Source: an uncultured Neglectibacter sp. (GTDB lineage: Bacteria > Bacillota > Clostridia > Oscillospirales > Acutalibacteraceae). From it: a DNA stretch of 34,075 nucleotides. Below, one piece after another: positions 28,922-34,075 of the stretch. Every line of letters starts with the position of its first letter. Positions within the stretch are counted from its first letter, which is position 1. The translations under genes were made by a program, and so were the position numbers. A model generated the notes under the pieces. It saw only the letters and a list, made by a program, of their open reading frames with translations. It had not been told where the DNA came from and did no database searches. Location of the stretch: assembly GCA_904419785.1 (NCBI GenBank), contig CAJFSY010000018.1, positions 1-34,075 of the forward strand, written 5' to 3'.

Positions 28922-30688
28922 ATGACTAACAACAAGTCCGTTTTGAGCTGGCTCGAAGAAATGAAGGAACTGGTTACCCCCGACGAGGTCGTGTGGATTG
29001 ACGGTTCCGAGGAACAGCTGGAATCCCTGCGTAAGCAGGCTTGCCAGACTGGCGAAATGATCAAACTCAACGAGGAGAAATTGCCCGGCTGCTATCTGCA
29101 CCGCACCGCCATCAACGACGTTGCCCGTGTGGAAGGCCGTACTTTTATCTGCTCCCGCAAGGAAGAGGACGCAGGCCCCACCAACCACTGGATGGAGCCC
29201 CAGGCCGCTTACAAAATGCTGTTCGACATCGCTCGTGGCAGCTACAAGGGCCGTACCATGTACGTAATCCCCTATTCCATGGGCCCCATCGGTTCCCCTC
29301 TGGCCAAGATCGGCCTGGAAGTGACCGACTCTATCTACGTTGTGCTGAACATGGCTATCATGACCCGCGTTGGTCAGGCTGTGCTGGACGTGCTGGGCGA
29401 TAGCGAAGACTGGGTTAAGGGCCTGCACTGCAAGTGCAATATCGAGGAAGAGAACCGCTACATCTGCCACTTCCCCGAGGACAACTATATCATCAGTGTG
29501 AACTCCGGTTACGGCGGCAACGTGCTGCTGGGCAAGAAGTGCTTCGCTCTGCGTATCGCTTCTTACCTGGGCAAGAACGAGGGCTGGATGGCTGAGCATA
29601 TGCTGATCCTGGGCATCGAGAATCCCCAGGGCGAGGTCAAGTATGTTTCCGCTGCGTTCCCCTCTGCTTGCGGCAAGACCAACCTGGCCATGCTCATCCC
29701 GCCGGAAGGCTACAGCAGCAAGGGCTATAAGGTATGGACTGTGGGCGACGACATCGCTTGGATGCGCCAGGGCGCTGACGGCAAGCTGTATGCCATCAAC
29801 CCCGAGAACGGCTTCTTCGGCGTGGCTCCCGGCACCAACATGAAGTCCAACCCCAACGCTCTGATCTCCACCCAGAAGGGCACCATTTTCACCAACGTTG
29901 CCCACAACCTGGACGACAACACTGTTTGGTGGGAAGGCCTGGACAAGAATCCCCCCGAGAACGCTCTCAACTGGAAGGGCGAGCCCTGGAATGGCAAGAC
30001 TTCCGATCAGAAGGGCGCTCATCCCAACAGCCGTTTCACCGCGCCTGCTAAGAACTGCCCCTGCATCAGCCCCGAGTTTGATAAGGGCGAGGGTGTTCCG
30101 ATCTCCGCGATCATCTTCGGCGGCCGCCGCGCTCAGACCACTCCCCTGGTGTATCAGTCCCGCGACTGGAACAACGGCGTGTTCGTAGGCTCCATCATGG
30201 CTTCTGAGACCACCGCTGCCGCTACCGGCGCTGTGGGCGTTGTCCGTCGTGATCCCATGGCTATGCTGCCCTTCTGCGGCTATCACATGGGCGACTACTT
30301 CAAGCATTGGTTCGAGATGGGCGAGAAGCTGGGCGAGAACGCTCCCAAGATCTTCAACGTTAACTGGTTCCGTCTGGACGAGGAAGGCCATTTCCTGTGG
30401 CCCGGTTTCGGCGACAACTTCCGCGTGCTGGAGTGGATCATCAAGCGCTGCGAAGGCAAGGTAGACGCTCAGGAGACCGCTATCGGCTATGTGCCCTATG
30501 CTGAGGACATCAACCTGGAAGGCATCAGCGACTTCTCCATCGACACCTTGAAGTCCATTCTGGAAGTGGACAAGGCTGCTTGGGCAAAGGAAGCCGAGGG
30601 CATCGAAGAGTTCTACAAGCAGTTTGGCGACAAGCTGCCTGAGGAACTGAAGAACCAGCTGGCTACCCTGAAGAAGAACTGCCAGTAA
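28922..30688 (+). CDS. pckG: Phosphoenolpyruvate carboxykinase (GTP)
   Basis: 588 residues, the length of the GTP-dependent class (ATP enzymes are near 540). The GTP-class P-loop FPSACGKTN (residues 246-254, with reactive C250 and K252) is intact, as are RTMYVIPYSMGPIGSP, VGDDIAWM (metal site), and FGGRRAQTTPL. It interconverts oxaloacetate and PEP; in gut anaerobes it often runs towards oxaloacetate, fixing CO2 with GTP gain, but the direction is not shown here. Codon choice is strongly biased towards C-ending codons compared with neighbours, which suggests high expression. AAAGGAG precedes the ATG by 11 bases. Transcribed alone, with its own promoter and terminator. Confidence 0.97.
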   Translation: MTNNKSVLSWLEEMKELVTPDEVVWIDGSEEQLESLRKQACQTGEMIKLNEEKLPGCYLHRTAINDVARVEGRTFICSRKEEDAGPTNHWMEPQAAYKMLFDIARGSYKGRTMYVIPYSMGPIGSPLAKIGLEVTDSIYVVLNMAIMTRVGQAVLDVLGDSEDWVKGLHCKCNIEEENRYICHFPEDNYIISVNSGYGGNVLLGKKCFALRIASYLGKNEGWMAEHMLILGIENPQGEVKYVSAAFPSACGKTNLAMLIPPEGYSSKGYKVWTVGDDIAWMRQGADGKLYAINPENGFFGVAPGTNMKSNPNALISTQKGTIFTNVAHNLDDNTVWWEGLDKNPPENALNWKGEPWNGKTSDQKGAHPNSRFTAPAKNCPCISPEFDKGEGVPISAIIFGGRRAQTTPLVYQSRDWNNGVFVGSIMASETTAAATGAVGVVRRDPMAMLPFCGYHMGDYFKHWFEMGEKLGENAPKIFNVNWFRLDEEGHFLWPGFGDNFRVLEWIIKRCEGKVDAQETAIGYVPYAEDINLEGISDFSIDTLKSILEVDKAAWAKEAEGIEEFYKQFGDKLPEELKNQLATLKKNCQ

Positions 30689-30730
30689 GTTTTGCTGGTT
30701 TGCATTAATTTCAACCTCTCCTCATAAATA

Positions 30731-30767
30731 AAAAGGCGGCAGCCGGGAAACCCCGGTTGCCGTTTTT
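30731..30767 (+). terminator. Terminator after pckG
   Basis: An 11-base stem (30737-30747 with 30752-30762, one G-T pair), loop AAAC, then T5; A-rich on the 5' side. Confidence 0.9.
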
Positions 30768-30793
30768 GATACTCGCTAAACCTGAGAAGCAGC

Positions 30794-30826
30794 AAAAAAC
30801 AGGCTGGCAAAACGCCGGCCTGTTTT
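30794..30826. terminator. Bidirectional terminator between pckG and the ABC transporter
   Basis: A 9-base stem (30800-30808 with 30814-30822), 5-base loop, A6 before and T4 after. On the minus strand it ends the transporter operon. Confidence 0.85.
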
Positions 30827-30835
30827 CGTTATATC

Positions 30836-31564
30836 TTATAAAACCTTAGAGAGAAATTCTTTTAAGCGTGGATTTTGAGGGTTGGAGAAGAATGCTTCCG
30901 GTTCATTCTGCTCGGCGATCACCCCTTGATCCATGAAAAGGACGCGGGTAGCGACAGAGCGGGCAAACCCCATTTCGTGGGTGACCACCACCATGGTCAT
31001 GCCATCGTCTGCCAGTTCTTTCATAATTTCCAACACTTCGCCCACCATTTCCGGGTCCAGGGCGGAGGTGGGTTCGTCAAACAGCATAACGTCGGGATTC
31101 ATAGCCAAGGCTCTGGCGATGGCGATACGCTGTTGCTGACCGCCGGAAAGCTGCTTGGGATAAGCATTGGCTTTATCGGGCAACCCCACCCGTTCCAATA
31201 GTTCCAGGGCCTTTTTATCGGCTTCGTCTTTGGTCATCAGCTTTAGTTTAACAGGAGCCAGCTTGATATTTTCCTTTACAGAAAGATGGGGGAACAGATT
31301 GAATTGCTGGAACACCATGCCCATTCTGGCCCGCAGTTTGTTGATATCGTTTTTGGGGTCGGTGATATCCACGCCCTCAAAGGTGATGGTGCCGCCAGTG
31401 GGCTGTTCCAACAGGTTCAAGCACCGCAGGAAAGTAGACTTTCCAGAACCCGAAGGACCGATCACGGCTACTTTTTCCCCTTTGGAAATGTGCTCGTTGA
31501 TGCCCTTGAGCACCATATGGCCGCCAAAGGATTTTTCCAGGTTTTTAACGTCGATCACTGGCAC
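30836..31564 (-). CDS. Polar amino-acid ABC transporter ATP-binding protein (GlnQ-like)
   Basis: 242 residues. Walker [10 protein letters not shown] (36-44), Q-loop [15 protein letters not shown] signature [15 protein letters not shown], Walker [15 protein letters not shown] and switch His in [12 protein letters not shown] are all intact. These features and the length are those of the GlnQ/HisP/ArtP group that powers uptake of polar amino acids. The start is GTG at 31564 or GTG at 31558; AAAGGAGG lies 4 or 10 bases upstream respectively, and relatives begin near the second ([11 protein letters not shown]). Overlaps the permease gene by 20 bases, so translation is coupled. Third gene of the operon. 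Confidence 0.94.
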   Translation of the reverse strand: MPVIDVKNLEKSFGGHMVLKGINEHISKGEKVAVIGPSGSGKSTFLRCLNLLEQPTGGTITFEGVDITDPKNDINKLRARMGMVFQQFNLFPHLSVKENIKLAPVKLKLMTKDEADKKALELLERVGLPDKANAYPKQLSGGQQQRIAIARALAMNPDVMLFDEPTSALDPEMVGEVLEIMKELADDGMTMVVVTHEMGFARSVATRVLFMDQGVIAEQNEPEAFFSNPQNPRLKEFLSKVL

Positions 31565-32279
31565 GCAGCCTCCTTTCCAGCAGGCTCATCAGCCCGGAGA
31601 GAATCAATACCATGGCAAGATAAATTACCGCCAGGGAGATGTAAGGCATAAAGGGCGCGTAAGTGCGGCTCTGAACGATCATAGCGCCCTTGGTCAAGTC
31701 TGTGAGGCCGATGAAGCTGCACACAGAAGTTTCTTTCAACAGGGTGATCAATTCGTTGCCAAGAGCGGGAAGGATGTTCTTCACCGCCTGGGGAATGATG
31801 ATGTATCCCATGGTCTGCATGTAGTTCAAGCCCAAAGAGCGTCCGGCTTCATTCTGGCCCGCGTCGATAGACATAATGCCCGACCGGACGATCTCCGCCA
31901 CATAAGCGCCGGAATTGATGCCGAAAGACAAGGCCGCGACCCACAGCATTTGATCTTCGCGGGCCCATTTGAAAATGATAAACCACATGATCAAAAGCTG
32001 GACCGTGGTAGGGGTTCCGCGGATAACTGTTAAATAGATTTTGCTGATAAAATTTAGCACGCCCAAAATAACGTGGCCAATGCCCCGGCTCTTGGCACGC
32101 TGGCTGTCATGGGCCGAACGGATCACCGCGATCAGCACGCCGATGATCACGCCCAAAATCAGGGCCAGAATGGTAACTTCCAAAGTTACCAGCGCGCCGT
32201 TGGCAAAATAGCGCCAACGGTCATCTGTAATAAAGGTTTGCGTAAATTGGTCCGCAAACCAACTGAAAAATTCTCCCAT
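31545..32279 (-). CDS. Polar amino-acid ABC transporter permease
   Basis: 244 residues with several membrane helices (for example [24 protein letters not shown] and [21 protein letters not shown], quoted in part) and the HisM/GlnP features [14 protein letters not shown] and the EAA loop [23 protein letters not shown], which docks to the ATPase. Members form homodimers in the membrane when, as here, only one permease gene is present. ATG at 32279 follows GGAGG by 7 bases. It lies between the binding protein and ATPase genes on the minus strand. Confidence 0.95.
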   Translation of the reverse strand: MGEFFSWFADQFTQTFITDDRWRYFANGALVTLEVTILALILGVIIGVLIAVIRSAHDSQRAKSRGIGHVILGVLNFISKIYLTVIRGTPTTVQLLIMWFIIFKWAREDQMLWVAALSFGINSGAYVAEIVRSGIMSIDAGQNEAGRSLGLNYMQTMGYIIIPQAVKNILPALGNELITLLKETSVCSFIGLTDLTKGAMIVQSRTYAPFMPYISLAVIYLAMVLILSGLMSLLERRLRASDRR

Positions 32280-32319
32280 TCTCCAACCTCCTCGCGAAAC
32301 TGCCCGGAAAGGGGGAAGG

Positions 32320-32340
32320 CCTTGGGACAGGGCCCCAAGG
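32320..32340 (-). promoter_or_regulatory. Hairpin between binding-protein and permease genes
   Basis: Perfect CCTTGGG/CCCAAGG arms with a 7-base loop in the 83-base gap, no T tract. It probably stabilises the binding-protein message or reduces read-through, so that binding protein exceeds the membrane parts. Confidence 0.55.
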
Positions 32341-32362
32341 TCTTTCTCTCCGCAGATCGCGT

Positions 32363-33217
32363 TTATTCAGCGGTGATATACTTGTCGATGATGGACTGGA
32401 CGGTGCCGTCTTCTTTCAGTTCGCCCAGAGCGGCGTCAACCTTTTCCAACAGCTCGGTGTTATCTTTAGCCACGGCAATGGCGTACTCCTCTTCCACATA
32501 AGCGGTGTCCAAAATCTTCAAGCCTTCATTGGCTTCTACAAAAGCCTTGGCAGGCTCGTTATCGATGACTACACAGTCCACTTTGCCGGAAAGCAACGCC
32601 ATCACAGCGTCGGAACCCTTGCTGTAACGGGTCACAGCGTCCTCGCCGAAGCCGCCGTTCTCGGGGGTGTCGGAGCAATACAGGTCACCGGTGGTACCCT
32701 GCTGAACGCCGATCTTCTTGCCTTCCAAGTCGTCGGCGGAAGTGATGTCGCTGCCTTCGGGTACGATGATCACCTGTACGCCGGTAGCGTAGGTCTGGGA
32801 GAAGCTCACGTTTTTCTCACGGTCGGGGGTAACGGTCATGCCAGCCATGCCGATGGATGCTTTGCCGTTCTGGATGGCAGGGATGATGGCGTCAAACTCC
32901 ATGTCGGAAATTTCAAAGTCCATGCCCAGCTTGTCAGCAATGGCCTTGCCGATCTCCGCGTCGATGCCCACGATCTCGTCGCCTTCATAATACTCATAGG
33001 GCTCGAAGAAAGCGTTAGTGGCCATCACCAGGGTTTCGCCACTGCCGGAAGTCTCTTCAGTGGAAGCTTCCTGAGAGGTCTCGCTGCTTTGAGTGGTGGA
33101 GGATTCGCTGGCGGTGGAAGAAGTGCCCGCGGCGGAAGAACCAGTGTCATTGCCGCAGCCGGCAAAAGCGGCGGTCATCAGCATAAGGGCCGCCAGAAGG
33201 GTCGCAATTTTTTTCAT
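32363..33217 (-). CDS. Amino-acid ABC transporter substrate-binding lipoprotein
   Basis: 284 residues. A lipoprotein signal peptide (MKKIATLLAALMLMTAAFAGC) gives a lipidated Cys21, followed by a Ser/Thr/Glu-rich linker of about 40 residues that tethers it to the outer membrane face. The binding domain is SBP family 3: TLVMATNAFFEPYEYYEG, IVGIDAEIGKAIADKLGM, DREKNVSFSQTYATGVQVIIV, and GKKIGVQQGTTGDLY. This fits uptake of a polar amino acid such as glutamine, cystine or arginine; the ligand cannot be fixed from sequence. First gene of the operon, with a promoter at 33267-33294 and AAGGAGAG before the ATG. Confidence 0.95.
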   Translation of the reverse strand: MKKIATLLAALMLMTAAFAGCGNDTGSSAAGTSSTASESSTTQSSETSQEASTEETSGSGETLVMATNAFFEPYEYYEGDEIVGIDAEIGKAIADKLGMDFEISDMEFDAIIPAIQNGKASIGMAGMTVTPDREKNVSFSQTYATGVQVIIVPEGSDITSADDLEGKKIGVQQGTTGDLYCSDTPENGGFGEDAVTRYSKGSDAVMALLSGKVDCVVIDNEPAKAFVEANEGLKILDTAYVEEEYAIAVAKDNTELLEKVDAALGELKEDGTVQSIIDKYITAE

Positions 33218-33266
33218 GATAATTCTCTCCTTCGGTTATTTGGTTTTCTTTGTAGTGAATATACAC

Positions 33267-33294
33267 ATTATACAACTTATTTCTCAGTTTTCAA
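33267..33294 (-). promoter_or_regulatory. Promoter of the amino-acid transporter operon
   Basis: Minus-strand TTGAAA (33289-33294), 16-base spacer, perfect TATAAT (33267-33272), about 50 bases before the lipoprotein start. Confidence 0.8.
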
Positions 33295-33379
33295 GGGGAA
33301 TCAATAGGGAATAATCGAAGTTTTTTAAGAAATTATTTGTATAAAAATACAATGAAAGTACAGGCAAGGGAAAATTTGA

Positions 33380-33408
33380 TTGACAAAGCGGGGGCAAGGG
33401 TTTAAACT
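33380..33408 (+). promoter_or_regulatory. Promoter of the MerR-family gene
   Basis: Perfect TTGACA (33380-33385), 17-base spacer, TAAACT (33403-33408). Divergent from the transporter promoter, about 85 bases away. Confidence 0.65.
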
Positions 33409-33424
33409 TAAATCACAGTTTAAA
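33401..33424. promoter_or_regulatory. Operator-like dyad TTTAAACT-N8-AGTTTAAA
   Basis: A perfect 8-base inverted repeat covers the -10 element and the predicted start of the merR gene, a position suited to autorepression. Confidence 0.55.
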
Positions 33425-33456
33425 GTTGGGGCAGCCTAACGGGAAGGTGTGGCGCA

Positions 33457-33819
33457 ATGGAACGGTACAGCATTTCCCAAACAGCAGAGCGTTTTGGGAT
33501 TGAACCCCATACACTGCGGTTTTATGAAAAAGAGGGAATTCTCCATCCCGAGCGGACGAAAAATGGGATTCGGGTATACACGGAAGATGACATAGGCCAG
33601 TTGGAAATGGTCCTTTGCTTGAAAAGCACAGGGATGCCTTTAAAAGATATCAAGCGTTATTTTGACCTGGTATCCCAAGGGGATGAGACCTTGGAAGAGC
33701 GATTGCGGATTTTTGAGGACCATAGAGCCCATGTGCTGGAAGGAATCGAAGAACTCAAAAAGCACTTGGAAAAGATCAATCATAAAATCGGCTACTTAAA
33801 GAGCCTGGAAGGCAAATAA
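33457..33819 (+). CDS. MerR-family transcriptional regulator
   Basis: 120 residues. The winged helix N-terminus is canonical: YSISQTAERFGIEPHTLRFYEKEGIL, with R/Y contacts, then NGIRVYTEDDIGQLEMVLCLKSTGMPLKDIKRYFDL. A dimerising coiled coil follows (HVLEGIEELKKHLEKINHKIGYL). There is no effector domain and no cysteine pattern for metals, so it belongs to the short stress or multidrug-type MerR proteins. ATG at 33457 follows GGAAGGTG. The regulated gene is not obvious; candidates are itself (operator dyad at 33401) and the divergent transporter operon. Confidence 0.92.
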   Translation: MERYSISQTAERFGIEPHTLRFYEKEGILHPERTKNGIRVYTEDDIGQLEMVLCLKSTGMPLKDIKRYFDLVSQGDETLEERLRIFEDHRAHVLEGIEELKKHLEKINHKIGYLKSLEGK

Positions 33820-33823
33820 AAAG

Positions 33824-33849
33824 AGGATGGCAATCAGCCATCCTTTTTT
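33824..33849. terminator. Terminator after the MerR gene
   Basis: Eight-base stem AGGATGGC/GCCATCCT, loop AATCA, T6 after; an A-rich 5' flank lets it also serve the opposite strand. Confidence 0.88.
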
Positions 33850-33868
33850 CGTTAGGTTTGGTTTGGGG

Positions 33869-33967
33869 TTATTCCACGGTCTGCTCTTTCTGGCGTTTGA
33901 TCCGGTCATAATCCAGCATGTCGCCTTCAAGCGCGACTCGCCAGGGGTGCAACCCCACGGCAAGAGG
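33869..33967 (-). pseudogene. C-terminal fragment of an unknown protein next to a repeat
   Basis: The minus strand ends with LEGDMLDYDRIKRQKEQTVE and a TAA at 33871-33869, followed by the bidirectional terminator. The charged, normal-looking C-terminus and its place before a terminator suggest a true gene end. Upstream the frame enters the 33-base repeat and meets a stop at 33970, so the body of the gene is absent. Parent gene not recognised. Confidence 0.3.
33928..33960. repeat. 33-base repeat, copy 1
   Basis: Begins CAAGCGCGACTCGCCAGGGG and contains the hairpin GGGGT-GCA-ACCCC. Copy 2 at 34041-34073 is identical at 31 of 33 positions. Confidence 0.85.
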
Positions 33968-34040
33968 TTAGACGTAATGAATCTTTCGGCGCGGACATGA
34001 GGTGGCGCTTTTCTTCGGCGCGGCGCTAAACCGCCGCCCC

Positions 34041-34073
34041 CAAGCGCGACTTGCCAGGGGTGCAACCCCACAG
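34041..34073. repeat. 33-base repeat, copy 2
   Basis: Begins CAAGCGCGACTTGCCAGGGG, 113 bases after copy 1 and ending 2 bases before the window end. The 80 bases between copies hold no gene but repeat TTCGGCGCGG twice (near 33984 and 34014), so the whole region seems to be made of repetitive parts. Confidence 0.85.
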
Positions 34074-34075
34074 TA

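Noticed and set aside
28823-30391. Minus-strand open frame of 522 codons opposite pckG
   Set aside because: Antisense shadow of a highly expressed, codon-biased gene; no motif or start signal.
33796-34071. 91-codon minus-strand open frame at the right edge
   Set aside because: Translation of the GC-rich repeats with duplicated GLHPW/LLPWGCTPG pieces; no sign of a real protein.
1-34075. CRISPR array, complete insertion sequence, prophage or conjugative module
   Set aside because: No regularly spaced repeats, transposase, integrase, phage structural or transfer genes are present; only truncated edges suggest rearrangement.

Overview
This window reads as chromosomal DNA of an anaerobic Gram-positive bacterium of the Clostridia, most like the gut Oscillospirales/Ruminococcaceae group. 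That placement is inferred from gene content: a T-box leader before hisS-aspS, class III (strictly anaerobic) ribonucleotide reductase, GTP-type PEP carboxykinase, zapA joined to a U32 gene, and an mreB-mreC-mreD-mrdA-minD-mgsA block. Many genes have textbook sigma-A promoters with 17-base spacers and strong Shine-Dalgarno (SD) sequences. I see no complete insertion sequence, phage module, CRISPR array or replication origin.

Left edge (1-2980): a helix-turn-helix regulator cut short after 45 codons but with its promoter intact, followed by two tandem paralogous FAD-dependent oxidoreductases. The first lacks its whole N-terminal dinucleotide-binding fold. Then a minus-strand metabolic block (3022-9747): a DUF4838-type glycoside-hydrolase-like protein, tRNA-Arg(ACG), a GH13 alpha-glucan hydrolase and glycogen phosphorylase, with a 59-base dyad just upstream of the phosphorylase promoter.

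Centre (10143-20485, plus strand): zapA with an unusually long coiled-coil tail, a U32/RlhA-like protein, dUTPase, then the cell-shape operon mreB, mreC, mreD and mrdA, an orphan MinD-like ATPase with its own promoter, and methylglyoxal synthase. Next (20494-24383) is an aspartate-type T-box operon: leader, MazG-like pyrophosphohydrolase, hisS, aspS.

Nucleotide-reduction cluster (24421-28486): an NrdR-box-like site, a promoter, a 30-base perfect palindrome at the predicted transcript start, then nrdD. This NrdD ends without a glycyl-radical domain. The radical domain is instead a separate 57-residue protein encoded 100 bases downstream with its own promoter and SD, followed by surE and the activase nrdG. 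This split class III ribonucleotide reductase is the most striking feature here.

Right part (28560-34075): a small XRE regulator, pckG (GTP-PEPCK), a minus-strand polar amino-acid ABC transporter (binding lipoprotein, permease, ATPase), a divergent MerR regulator with an operator-like dyad, and a degenerate right edge holding two copies of a 33-base repeat, the second ending 2 bases from the window end.
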